A stretch of 64,000 bases of DNA. It comes from Rhodopila globiformis. GTDB taxonomy: Bacteria > Pseudomonadota > Alphaproteobacteria > Acetobacterales > Acetobacteraceae. Shown piece by piece: positions 54,122-61,965 of this stretch (its first letter is position 1; each line of letters begins with the position of its first letter). Location of the stretch: contig NZ_NHRY01000128.1 in assembly GCF_002937115.1 (NCBI RefSeq), positions 1 to 64,000 of the forward strand, read 5' to 3'. The notes beneath the pieces are model-generated. The model was not told where the DNA came from. It was given only the letters and a program-made list of their open reading frames with translations, and ran no database searches. The translations under genes were made by a program, and so were the position numbers.

Positions 54122-54134
54122 CGCGTATACAGGG
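54122..54134 (+). repeat. 13-base repeat, copy 2 (first copy at 20748-20760)
   Basis: A second exact CGCGTATACAGGG, 95 bases after the end of the defence operon, same orientation as copy 1. It marks a possible junction of inserted DNA or a shared protein-binding site. Confidence 0.4.
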
Positions 54135-54411
54135 TAGCAGCAGGCGCTGGTCCGCAAGGTGGCCCACCACGGCCTTGAGCAGGACTCCAGATTCTGCTCT
54201 GCCTCGGTCGGTGCAATTGCTATCGCCCTCAGAGCCCGAAGCATTTCTGTGTAGGTTGCGGTAGCCTCCGAGCAGCGTCGTCAAGCGCTGCTTCAGCAGC
54301 TCTACGGTATGCCGCCGCCGGAACCTCCGGCCTCGCCGGCCCCTTTCGGACACCCTGACAAAAAGCACCAAGGGTGCATTGGTCCATATGCTCACCCTTT
54401 CGCGTGTGTTG

Positions 54412-54453
54412 GGAGTGTGCTCCGCGTGAGCTAGGAGTGTGCTGGGCGTGAGC
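54412..54453 (+). repeat. two 20-base direct repeats upstream of the stb-like operon
   Basis: GGAGTGTGCT-CC-GCGTGAGC and GGAGTGTGCT-GG-GCGTGAGC lie two bases apart (18 of 20 identical), starting 100 bases before the 54512 gene. A helical-turn period of 22 suggests cooperative binding of a dimer, perhaps the StbA-like product. Confidence 0.6.
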
Positions 54454-54511
54454 AACCTGGGCTGGCGACAGCCTCAAGTTCATTCGCAAGGTCGCGCACG
54501 ATCATAGCCGC

Positions 54512-55009
54512 ATGAGCGAACCAAAACGAAAACGGCTGGTACGGAAGCGCAAGCTGGACAAGTGGAGCGGGCGTGGCGAGATCTACGCTTGGCTCAGGGC
54601 ACACCATAAGAAGATCAAAAGCCTCAAGGTTGGGGACGATCGACCTTGGTCGGAGCTGCTTCTGGACCTTCGGGCGGACCTTGCTGGCAGCATCCCAGCG
54701 GACCGCATCGCCTTGAACAACGTGCTCAACACATGGAAGCGGGTCTGTCGGGATCTTGACGACTCACCACCCGTGTACCGGTTCAAGAACTATCCCTCGC
54801 GGATTTCAAAGGACTGGAGGCCAGAGGTCGTCTCTTCGCCGACGGTGGAGCCGGCGCCGCGTGGCCAGTTGACGCCAGGTATTCACCCGCCGGGGACCAG
54901 CCTCATTCGCAAGCCTGGGCAGGAGAATGCGGTCACCGGCAGGAAGCTGACCGGGGAGGAGAAGCTTGCTCGGCTTGAGGCAGAATTGGCCAGCCGGCGG
55001 GGCGGTTAG
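54512..55009 (+). CDS. StbA/TraK-like DNA-binding protein
   Basis: A 165-residue basic protein. The N-terminal half (RGEIYAWLRAHHKKI ... RPWSELLLDLRADLA ... NVLNTWKRVCRDL) is a compact helical domain of the kind seen in plasmid oriT-binding or stability proteins. The C-terminal half is low-complexity with a final helix. It heads a three-gene unit whose order (small DNA-binding protein, P-loop-like protein, membrane helical protein) matches traKLM or stbABC. Probably autoregulates through the upstream direct repeats. Confidence 0.55.
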   Translation: MSEPKRKRLVRKRKLDKWSGRGEIYAWLRAHHKKIKSLKVGDDRPWSELLLDLRADLAGSIPADRIALNNVLNTWKRVCRDLDDSPPVYRFKNYPSRISKDWRPEVVSSPTVEPAPRGQLTPGIHPPGTSLIRKPGQENAVTGRKLTGEEKLARLEAELASRRGG

Positions 55010-55028
55010 CACAAAGGAGAATGCATCC

Positions 55029-55853
55029 ATGGACGGTGATGTTGACGTCGGGGCTGGGCCCCTCCCGCGGTCGGTTCCGGACAGTTCGCCGGGCAGGATC
55101 GACCTGATTGTTCGCGAAGGCCGGGGGCGGCTCGGCGGAACCATGTTTCTTGATCTGCTGATACAGCGGGCCCGTGCGAACGGGCGCCGGGTCAAGCCGA
55201 TGGACGGGGACCTGAAGAGCCGAACGCTCAGCACGCTCTACCCTTCGAAGGATCCCAGGGGCCGAGCGATCGAGGATGGGGCGAGTAGCCCTGTAAGCGA
55301 CGACATCGCACACCAGAAGGACTGGATACAGGAGCAACTCAACCAGATGACGGAGGACCGGGTGTCACGGATCCTCGATCTAAGTGGGGGCGATCGGGTC
55401 ATGCAGGAGCTGGTGCTCGACCTGATGCTGAAGGACTTCTGCGGCGATTTCGGGATCGGTTTGACGAACATCGTCATGCTCGGTCCCGACGTCGAAGACT
55501 TCAATCACGCAATGGAGAGGTTCAAGGCCGAGGACTCGCGCGGCGATCGGGTGATCTTCGTCCTGAACGAGGGCGTGATCCGGCAGGGCCAGACGACGGA
55601 GGGTGCGTTCACCACCATCATCAAACACCCCGACTTTGTCGCTGCGCTAAAGGGGGGCGCTCAGTATATCCTGCTTCGCCGATTGAGTTGCATGCATGTC
55701 CTGCGCGAGCGCGGTATCGGCTTTTACGATGCGGCGGCTGGGCGGCCGGATCGGAGTGGGGCGAAGGTCCCGCCGACCGTTCAGCATATGACCAAGGTGT
55801 GGCTGGGGGCGTTCGAGCGGTCCTCGGAGGACATCGCCGAGTGGCTTCCGTGA
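55029..55853 (+). CDS. StbB/TraL-like P-loop-fold protein with degenerate Walker A
   Basis: A 274-residue protein. The N-terminus IDLIVREGRGRLGGTMFLDL followed by GRRVKPMDGDLKSRTLSTLY has the layout of ParA/TraL-type ATPases (Walker A, then the conserved aspartate), but the Walker A lacks the GK[ST] core, so ATP binding is doubtful. The remainder is alpha/beta and family-like in length. AAGGAG precedes the ATG by nine bases. Overlaps the next start (GTGA). Confidence 0.55.
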   Translation: MDGDVDVGAGPLPRSVPDSSPGRIDLIVREGRGRLGGTMFLDLLIQRARANGRRVKPMDGDLKSRTLSTLYPSKDPRGRAIEDGASSPVSDDIAHQKDWIQEQLNQMTEDRVSRILDLSGGDRVMQELVLDLMLKDFCGDFGIGLTNIVMLGPDVEDFNHAMERFKAEDSRGDRVIFVLNEGVIRQGQTTEGAFTTIIKHPDFVAALKGGAQYILLRRLSCMHVLRERGIGFYDAAAGRPDRSGAKVPPTVQHMTKVWLGAFERSSEDIAEWLP

Positions 55854-56443
55854 CTGATGAAGTGGCGGCGCTCCGCGAGAGCGTCGTTCGCCTGATCGAG
55901 GGTGCCCGTCGCGATGGCATCGAGCCAGACGGCCCATTGGGCCGCTGGCTCGCCGCGCAAGCCGGCGCGCTGGAGAGCCTGGCCTTTGTGCTGCAATCGC
56001 AGGCCGACCGTGCGGACGCGCTGTTGAGTGGCATCGACGTGGCCGCGAAGGCCGAGCTTGCGAAGGCCGCTGCAACCCTGGAACAGGGCAAGAAGGCGAT
56101 CGCGCAGGGCGAGGTTGTCCTCGCCCAGGCGCGCGCTGCGCAATATCATCTGCACCTCTCGGAACAGACGTTGGTCAGCCGGCTGGTGAACGACACGTTG
56201 CCACTGTTCGCGCAGCACATGAAGGAAGCGCTGGTCATTCGCGAGCGGCGTTGGAACCAGGACAAGGGCCGTCAGCGCATGGCGCTGGCCGGCGCGATGA
56301 CGCTCGCTGTGTTTCTGTCGGGCTTTGTCATTCGCACGGCGGTCGATTGGGATCGGCTGGGGCTGGCGGAACGCTGTGCTGCTCACCCCATTTCGGAGGG
56401 GACGCGCGTCGTGTGCGAGATCAGCCCGAGCGCCGCGCCGTGA
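55850..56443 (+). CDS. StbC/TraM-like helical membrane protein
   Basis: A 197-residue protein: long amphipathic or coiled-coil helices (about 30-135), then one membrane segment (about 148-168: MALAGAMTLAVFLSGFVIR) and a short tail with cysteines. Position after a TraL-like gene and the coiled-coil-plus-anchor layout fit TraM/StbC. Start GTG overlaps the previous stop. Confidence 0.55.
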   Translation: MTDEVAALRESVVRLIEGARRDGIEPDGPLGRWLAAQAGALESLAFVLQSQADRADALLSGIDVAAKAELAKAAATLEQGKKAIAQGEVVLAQARAAQYHLHLSEQTLVSRLVNDTLPLFAQHMKEALVIRERRWNQDKGRQRMALAGAMTLAVFLSGFVIRTAVDWDRLGLAERCAAHPISEGTRVVCEISPSAAP

Positions 56444-56511
56444 CTGTCAAGCCGGCAATCTCGTTCACAACGTATTGCGCCAATGTGGGCCTCCTAACGA
56501 GAGGAGGTGTC

Positions 56512-57330
56512 ATGTCGAGGAGAGACAAACAGGTCCCTTGGATGGGCCGGAGTGTTCGGCTGGTGGGGACGAGCGTAGCGGGGGTCCTGGGCCTGGCGCT
56601 TGTTGATGCGGCGGTTGCGCAGCAGGCGCAGAGCCTGAACGGTCCGCCGGTGCAGGTGATCCCGTATGCGTCCGAGCCGGGCGTTCCGACGATCACGATC
56701 AATCCCGGGACGCCGAACCCTTTCCCAACTGGCGGTGGTTCGGGGACTGGTGGCAGTGGCAGCGGCAACACGGGCGATAGTGACGCCCTGACCACTTTAC
56801 TTGGAACATCGTGGGGATCGCAGGCGGTCCAGAACGCCGAAGCTCTCGGCGTCAACCCATCCGCTTTGGCGGCGACGTGTGTGCTGGAGAGCGGGTGCAG
56901 CCAGCCTTCGGGCGGCGGCGGCGCACAGGGTGTTTTCCAGATGTTCCCCGCAGCCTATCAGGAGGGGTTGGCGACCGCGCTGGCGGCAAATCCGGGCCTA
57001 GCATCTCAAATAGTGCAAGGCTCTGCTGGAATGAACGATCTGACAACAGAGGCGATTGCCGCAGCTGGTTACCTGATGCAGGCGAACCAGACACTCCAGT
57101 CCGCCGGTATTTCCAACCCAACAGTGTTGGACGCGCGGAGTTACTACGAGTTCGGCCCGACATATGGTGTAGCGGTGGCGCAAGCGCCGCCCGGCGCGAC
57201 AATGGCATCACTGCTGCCTGCGAGTTTCCTTTCGAATAATGGGATCTCATCCACGGAGACGGTGGCGCAATGGCAGGCGTCAGTTTCAGCGAAAGTCGGC
57301 AATGCCTCCGGTCAATCCGTTCTTGGTTAG
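56512..57330 (+). CDS. lytic transglycosylase-like protein
   Basis: A 272-residue exported protein. Signal peptide residues about 1-37 (ending AVAQQ), a glycine/serine linker (about 70-90) and an SLT-like domain (about 95-235): AATCVLESGCSQP with the likely catalytic glutamate, GGAQGVFQMFPAAYQEG, DARSYYEFGPTYG. GAGGAGG precedes the ATG at 56512. It may open the wall for the transfer apparatus, duplicating the 25711 gene product. Confidence 0.75.
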   Translation: MSRRDKQVPWMGRSVRLVGTSVAGVLGLALVDAAVAQQAQSLNGPPVQVIPYASEPGVPTITINPGTPNPFPTGGGSGTGGSGSGNTGDSDALTTLLGTSWGSQAVQNAEALGVNPSALAATCVLESGCSQPSGGGGAQGVFQMFPAAYQEGLATALAANPGLASQIVQGSAGMNDLTTEAIAAAGYLMQANQTLQSAGISNPTVLDARSYYEFGPTYGVAVAQAPPGATMASLLPASFLSNNGISSTETVAQWQASVSAKVGNASGQSVLG

Positions 57331-57340
57331 GAGACGAAGA

Positions 57341-57733
57341 ATGCGTTCGAAGTTCTTTACACTTACTGTCTGCGGGCTTGCGTGGACCACTGCTTCCTGG
57401 GCTTCACCGCGCTATCCGGTGTCAGCCGTCCCTACTCTGAGCTGCATGTCGCTTAAGGTTACTGATCAACAGGCTATGGATCCAAGTTTTGTTGTGCCGT
57501 TCTACAAAGGTCCATCCGAGCGTACGCCAGTGGTCGGCCGTGCTTCGTCTGTCGTTCTCGTAAAAAAGCCAGTCGTTGAAAAAGATGGCTTCATCGCCGC
57601 CGTCCTATTCAATGGCGTTCCAGGATGGGTCTCAGCAAGGACTCTGGGACCCTGGCACACTATGGACGGATCATCAGGGAAGTGCATTCCGTCTCGGATG
57701 TCAGACGGCAGTATCGGTTTCGACATAAAGTAG
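57341..57733 (+). CDS. exported SH3-like hypothetical protein
   Basis: A 130-residue protein with a signal peptide (ending SWASP, residue 22). The mature part is beta-rich (VVPFYKGPSERTPVVGRASS ... GFIAAVLFNGVPGWVSART) in the style of bacterial SH3 or envelope domains that sense or bind peptidoglycan. It begins 10 bases after the transglycosylase gene, so they are probably co-transcribed. Confidence 0.6.
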   Translation: MRSKFFTLTVCGLAWTTASWASPRYPVSAVPTLSCMSLKVTDQQAMDPSFVVPFYKGPSERTPVVGRASSVVLVKKPVVEKDGFIAAVLFNGVPGWVSARTLGPWHTMDGSSGKCIPSRMSDGSIGFDIK

Positions 57734-57768
57734 GCGTGGCGTCAGACCGGTTGCCGAAGAGCACAATT

Positions 57769-57942
57769 ATGTCGCGATCCCCTATACGGCCTTCTTCGGG
57801 CATCATTTGGCTTATCGCAGCCGCCCTGCTTTTCGTGATCGGCGCGGTTGCTAACGGCGCATCCGGCTCCCGTGAACTGGCTGAGCTGGGCGTGATTGGC
57901 TCGGTCGTGGCGATTGCGTTTGTCGCTGCGTTCATGGGCTGA
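57769..57942 (+). CDS. small two-pass membrane protein
   Basis: A 57-residue protein with two hydrophobic segments (about 11-28 and 38-56). GAAGA lies before the ATG. Last gene of this short plus-strand run. No family recognised. Confidence 0.5.
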   Translation: MSRSPIRPSSGIIWLIAAALLFVIGAVANGASGSRELAELGVIGSVVAIAFVAAFMG

Positions 57943-58140
57943 CGGGAAAGCGCGTCAACAGGCATGCATCCGGGCGAGGCCGGGTTGTGGCAGACCTCTT
58001 GGGGTCTGCGGCTGGCGCGTCCTGGCCTTGCAGCCGGGTGCGTGCCCCGGCGGTGGATGGTGCCGACCTGAACTAGCCCGCCTGGTGTGTACACGACGAG
58101 AGGGCCGACCTGTGTGGGCCGGCCCCTGTCGTTGGGCGGA

Positions 58141-58317
58141 TCAGAAGGGTAGGTCTGCTTCGGTGATTGCAGGGGCGTCCCAGACGATGCAGCTCACGTC
58201 GATGTCACGGTGGTAGGTTTCGATGTGGCGGATTGTGTAGCCCTGGGCGGAGAGTGCGGCGTTGTCGTCGTTGGCGTCGATGTCCGTGGCCACGGTGCCG
58301 TTCGAGAGGTGTGTCAT
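58141..58317 (-). CDS. small hypothetical protein
   Basis: A 58-residue acidic soluble protein (MTHLSNGTVATDIDANDDNA). AAAGGGA precedes the ATG by seven bases, favouring it over the much longer frame upstream. No motif recognised. Typical of small plasmid genes of unknown role. Confidence 0.5.
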   Translation of the reverse strand: MTHLSNGTVATDIDANDDNAALSAQGYTIRHIETYHRDIDVSCIVWDAPAITEADLPF

Positions 58318-58712
58318 TGCGATGTTCCCTTTCTGCATCAGCCCGATTGCTGATGAGCAGCGGGAAGGCCGGGCTTCGTGACGGCTCAACCTCCGCGGAG
58401 GGAGGACCGGAGCCACGCGCAGCCATGCTCGGCGCCTCTTCGCGCCGAGCATGGCGAGCATGGCGAGGACCGGACTGGAGCGGCCGCGCAGCGGCGCCGA
58501 AGGCGGGGTTGAATCGGCGCGACCTTGCCCGGCCTTACGCTCGAAGATCAGCAGGTGAGCGCTTTTCCTCCCCGACCGTAACTGGTGTCGCAGGATCGGG
58601 ACCGCCCAAGTTCCGTGCTCCCGTTATTTCCCCCTGGGGAGGGCGTCGGCGGAAAGGAGGGGTGGTGGGACAATGCGGAAGGCAGGGGCCTTGCGACCCC
58701 CGCTCCGGTGCC
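58318..58712. other. 395-base noncoding region with a perfect 14-bp hairpin
   Basis: It contains GCCATGCTCGGCGC and its exact complement around a 6-base loop (58422-58455), immediately followed by a tandem 9-base repeat, GAGCATGGC twice (58447-58464), that shares the hairpin's right arm. Upstream of a minus-strand gene, it could carry its promoter, a terminator for the other minus-strand gene, or a replication/partition site. Confidence 0.45.
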
Positions 58713-59309
58713 TTACCCGAAGGCGGCCAGCTCCTCGGCGGCGGACTTGCGGGCGGTGCTGCTGCTGGCGGCGGCGGGGGCCTCATAGGGCTTCCAGGTC
58801 TCGCCGGTGATGTGGGCGTAGGCGTGGACGGCGCCTTCGGCGGCGGCCATTAGGGCGTAGGCTTGCAGGCCCATTTCGGCGGCGAACTGGCGGGCGCGTT
58901 CGGCCTTGCTCTCGAACCCGGCGACCCCGTTGCGGTCCTCGTCGCGGTCGTCGTTTTGGGACGCCACGGTGAGGTCGCGGGCAGTGGTGACCTTGCTCTG
59001 GTAGAATGTGGCGGCGCCGTAGGCCGAGCCGACGAAGGCTCCGACGATGCGCTGCAGGTGGATCTCCATCGCCTTCGCGTTGAGATTGTCGGTCAGCTCG
59101 TTGGCGCAGCGGACCATGTGCTCCTCGGTGCCCTCGCGGATGGCGGCGTAATCGACCGGGTCGACCCCGAAGGTGCGGGAGAGGTTTTCGGCGAGGCCGC
59201 CGTGTGGGGCGACTGCCTGGACCATCTCCAGGGTTACTGCCTGGCGGACCTGCGGCTTGCGGGCGGGGGCGGACTTCTGCGTGGTCTTCGGAGCGGACTT
59301 GGAGGTCAT
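58713..59309 (-). CDS. hypothetical plasmid protein
   Basis: A 198-residue protein with a basic, disordered first 25 residues, then a helical body (ENLSRTFGVDPVDYAAIREG ... LQRIVGAFVGSAYGAATFY). No signal peptide. The plausible composition and clean start support a real gene; the family is not recognised. Possibly a DNA-associated or phasin-like protein. Confidence 0.6.
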   Translation of the reverse strand: MTSKSAPKTTQKSAPARKPQVRQAVTLEMVQAVAPHGGLAENLSRTFGVDPVDYAAIREGTEEHMVRCANELTDNLNAKAMEIHLQRIVGAFVGSAYGAATFYQSKVTTARDLTVASQNDDRDEDRNGVAGFESKAERARQFAAEMGLQAYALMAAAEGAVHAYAHITGETWKPYEAPAAASSSTARKSAAEELAAFG

Positions 59310-60267
59310 GATCTATCTCTCTCGCTGCCGAGGAGTGTTGCTGGCCCCATGCCGGCGTCCTCCCCCTCGGGTGCGGTTTCCTGGGGACGGGAAAGGCGGC
59401 CGCGGAAACCCCTGAGGACGGCAGTGGTGCGGGAGCGCAGCGACACGGTGCCGTTCGAACCGGAGGCGCTTCGCCCGCCATGACAGGCGCATCGTGCCTG
59501 GGCGGCGAAGCGGGGGTTGTAGGGGACGACGCCCGTCCCAAACCGCACGCGACCGAGGGGGTGACGCCGGCACTGTGCCGGCGACATTTCGGCCTGCGAT
59601 GGATGATCTTCTCGCCTCCCTTTTGCGCTCCCATGAGCACGGGGCCGCCCTCGCCCCAGAGCTATGTTCGCGGCATTCTGGAAATGGTCTGTGCCCGCTC
59701 CGGCGGCCTGACCGGAAACCCGCAACCTGGGGGCGCCTGCCCGATCGCCGCGTTCGAGGGGACGGGAGAACCTACGGTCCGTAAGCCATCATTCGCGGCG
59801 ACAGATCATGTGATGGCGATGACGTCACCCGCGCATAACCGGGCCCGTCTGCCGGCTGGCGTTGCCTCTCTCGAAGCAGGATCAGCGCAGCGCCGACCAT
59901 GGCAACGACCAGACACGACCGGACGAGCCACGGGGACGAGCCGGATTGGGCATGGCCTCTCGACAGCCATCGTGCCGAAGGGCGAAAGCCCGCCAACGGC
60001 CCGCTAGCCTCGCAGTTTAGCCCAACGCTCTCACCAAGGAGACCGGAGCCAAAGGAGCCCCAGCCCCAGACGCACACGGCTCAACCGTGCCGATGGAGGG
60101 CTACCGGAGAGAAGCAAAGGGGTCGGGGTCGCACGGGCCCCGTCCAACGACCGTCTTCGGCTTTCCTCGGCAGGAGCGGTCGGGATTCGGTTTCGCTGAT
60201 TCAGCGACCGCGTCATTCGCATCGCGCCAGAGAACACTACGACACCAAGATGGTCAGGGCGAGATCC
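59310..60267. other. 958-base stretch without a supported gene
   Basis: Frames in this stretch are arginine/proline-rich and lack convincing starts. The part next to the minus-strand gene (59347-59480) shares short blocks with the sequence upstream of ssb (63728-63850), for example TGCGGT and GGTGCGGGAGCG. TCATTCGCA occurs at 60213-60221, before the next plus-strand gene. Nothing else was supported. Confidence 0.4.
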
Positions 60268-60549
60268 ATGCCGCGTGCTGAAGTTCCCATGCAAATCCTC
60301 AATGTTCGTCGTCCTGCGCATCATGACCTGTGGGATGTCGTTCGTTTCAAGATCGTCGATGGGCGGCGCATGCTTCGAAAGTGGCTCGCCGATCCGACGG
60401 TGAGCGATGAGCTGCGGATGGGCGATGCCGAACTGCTTGCGCGCTTCGAGGCGCATCTCGCCGAGCGCAAGCCGGCGAGGATCCGCTTCCTGACGAGCGA
60501 AGAGGCTCTGGCAATGCTGATGATGGCGGAGGGCCAGACGCTGCATTGA
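60268..60549 (+). CDS. small hypothetical protein
   Basis: A 93-residue soluble protein with HHDLWDVVRFKIVDGRRMLR and a C-terminal helix EEALAMLMMAEG. The start is uncertain (ATG at 60250, 60268 or 60289); 60268 has GGCGAG upstream. A perfect hairpin follows the stop. No family recognised. Confidence 0.5.
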   Translation: MPRAEVPMQILNVRRPAHHDLWDVVRFKIVDGRRMLRKWLADPTVSDELRMGDAELLARFEAHLAERKPARIRFLTSEEALAMLMMAEGQTLH

Positions 60550-60577
60550 CCCGCCGCCGGCCGGGACCGGCGGCGGG
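60550..60577. terminator. GC hairpin between convergent genes
   Basis: An 11-bp perfect stem (CCCGCCGCCGG / CCGGCGGCGGG) with a 6-base loop between two genes that face each other. No T-tract, so termination would be weak or rho-assisted; it may simply separate the two transcripts. Confidence 0.5.
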
Positions 60578-60586
60578 CCGCACCGT

Positions 60587-60802
60587 TTATGCGGTGTGCC
60601 GGGGCTTGCGGCCGGCGCGGTTGTCGTTGGCCGGCTCTCCGAGGTCGGCCTGGTAGTCGAAGACGACTTCGACGAACGGCGGGAGGCTGACAGTAAGACC
60701 GAGCTTGATCTTCGCTTTTCGGGTGAGGCGCTGTGCGATCCGGTGGATCGAGCGGCGAAGGCTGCGGGCGGTTCGGGTGATGGCTGAGATGAGTGGGTTC
60801 AT
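60587..60802 (-). CDS. small basic hypothetical protein
   Basis: A 71-residue protein: MNPLISAITRTARSLRRSIH, arginine-rich helix, then a short beta stretch (GLTVSLPPFVEVVFDY). GGAG lies before the ATG at 60802. It could bind nucleic acid; the family is not recognised. Confidence 0.5.
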   Translation of the reverse strand: MNPLISAITRTARSLRRSIHRIAQRLTRKAKIKLGLTVSLPPFVEVVFDYQADLGEPANDNRAGRKPRHTA

Positions 60803-61124
60803 AATGTCTCCTTCTGCAATGTCGGTTGCGATTGCGGAGACGATCGACGGCGCGGCGGCGGTGTAGGCACCCCGGAGGGGGCGCAACGGATGTGGAGCAC
60901 CGCGCAGCGGTTGCTGAACCGACGCCGTGACGTAGGCTCCGCCATCGTGAGCAACCGCTGCGGAAGGGGATATTATGAACGCCCTGCCCTCACCCGGACC
61001 GCTCGCTCCCGTGATGCGGACAACAAGAGCCGGATACCGTGAAAAGCGTTTTATATCAACTATTTAATTGATATTTCCCGCCGAATCAGCGTAGGTAAGA
61101 TCCAGGGTGAAGAGGAGCGGAATC
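60803..61124. other. 322-base noncoding region with two inverted repeats and an AT-rich block
   Basis: A 13-bp inverted repeat (CGCAGCGGTTGCT / AGCAACCGCTGCG, 60903-60962, 34 bases between arms) is followed by an AT-rich block with a second one (ATATCAA / TTGATAT, 61053-61074). The AT-rich dyad lies about 50 bases before the 61125 start and could be that gene's promoter/operator; together they also resemble a small replication origin layout. Confidence 0.45.
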
Positions 61125-61691
61125 ATGCGCATCGAGCTGCTGCCTGGCATGACGAATGTGGTGCGGTTTCCGGTGGAGCGGAGGGCGCGGCCGACGCTGG
61201 GTCTGCTGCGTGACATCGCGCCTGACGTGCGCGAAGTCATGAGCCTGGCCGAAGCTTTCGGGATGGAGATGCCGGCGCCAGATCTGCGTGGACGCACCGA
61301 CGCCGCGACGGCGGAGCACATCGCGACGAACGCGCCGGTGACCCCCGCCGAACTCGCGGCGTTTCTGGCCGAGCTTGAAGGAATCGCCGTGCGACGGGCG
61401 ATCTTGGCCTGCCGGGACGCACACGACGCATCGTTGGCGGCTGCTGACGCTCAGAAGGTACTGCTTGATGCCAGGACGGCCGGATCGTTCTGGACCGAAC
61501 CGCTGCAGGAGAAAGCGGAAGCCAGGACTGATCGTGCGGCGGTTTTGCTGCTGGCGGCCCATGCGCAGGCCGAGCAGGCGGAGGGTGTCGCGCGTGCCGT
61601 GGCGCTGGCGCGGCATCGCGAGCCGTGGTCGCCTCGTGACAGCGTGGCCGAGATGGACTTTCTCCTGGACGTGCATCGCGCCGCGGGCTGA
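61125..61691 (+). CDS. hypothetical plasmid protein
   Basis: A 188-residue soluble protein: MRIELLPGMTNVVRFPVERR, then mostly helical (about 65-170). GAGGAG lies seven bases before this ATG, favouring it over one six codons upstream. Located beside a dyad-rich AT block, so a replication or copy-control role is conceivable but not supported by a motif. Confidence 0.55.
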   Translation: MRIELLPGMTNVVRFPVERRARPTLGLLRDIAPDVREVMSLAEAFGMEMPAPDLRGRTDAATAEHIATNAPVTPAELAAFLAELEGIAVRRAILACRDAHDASLAAADAQKVLLDARTAGSFWTEPLQEKAEARTDRAAVLLLAAHAQAEQAEGVARAVALARHREPWSPRDSVAEMDFLLDVHRAAG

Positions 61692-61709
61692 CATGAGATC
61701 AGCCCGCGG
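61681..61709. terminator. GC hairpin between convergent genes
   Basis: An 11-bp perfect stem (CCGCGGGCTGA / TCAGCCCGCGG) with a 7-base loop, overlapping the end of the 61125 gene and facing the 61724 gene. No T-tract. Confidence 0.5.
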
Positions 61710-61723
61710 CGCCCGAGGCGTGC

Positions 61724-61930
61724 TCAGAGCACGATCATGATGAGCAGCTCGCTCGCCCCGTAGACGCCCGGCTCGCCGCAGGATTCGCACTCGTATTTGC
61801 GGGCATCGGGTTCGACGCCCTCAGCTTCGGCGCCGCAGTGGACGCAGAAGCCCGGATTGTCGAGCGAGCGCTGCTCGCGCTCGACGGCTTCCTCGACACG
61901 CTCGGGCGTGATGGACGGGTGAATTTTCAT
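61724..61930 (-). CDS. small zinc-ribbon protein
   Basis: A 68-residue protein with two cysteine pairs, FCVHCGAE (about 29-36) and YECESCGE (about 46-53), typical of a zinc ribbon. GAGG precedes the ATG at 61930. Probably a metal-binding accessory of unknown partner. Confidence 0.6.
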   Translation of the reverse strand: MKIHPSITPERVEEAVEREQRSLDNPGFCVHCGAEAEGVEPDARKYECESCGEPGVYGASELLIMIVL

Positions 61931-61965
61931 GGATGCCTCGTGGGAAGGGTTGAGGGGTGCGTGGC

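Larger units (their letters stand above)
54028..54511. other. 484-base noncoding region, candidate oriT / stb control region
   Basis: No convincing gene is visible; minus-strand frames here are short and of poor composition. It contains the second copy of CGCGTATACAGGG (54122-54134), an imperfect inverted repeat around 54300-54345, two 20-base direct repeats (54412-54453) and TCATTCGCA (54480). In R388-type plasmids the stb operon is flanked by oriT and by direct repeats bound by StbA, which is the main reason to suspect oriT here. Confidence 0.4.

Noticed and set aside
54412-54453. CRISPR array
   Set aside because: Only two repeats with a 2-base gap and no spacers; better read as operator-type direct repeats. 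No CRISPR array or cas gene was seen anywhere in the window despite the CARF-like domain.
54033-54455. 140-codon minus-strand frame right of the defence island
   Set aside because: A possible start with an AAGGGTG upstream exists, but composition is poor, no family is recognised and the region carries direct repeats; treated as noncoding.
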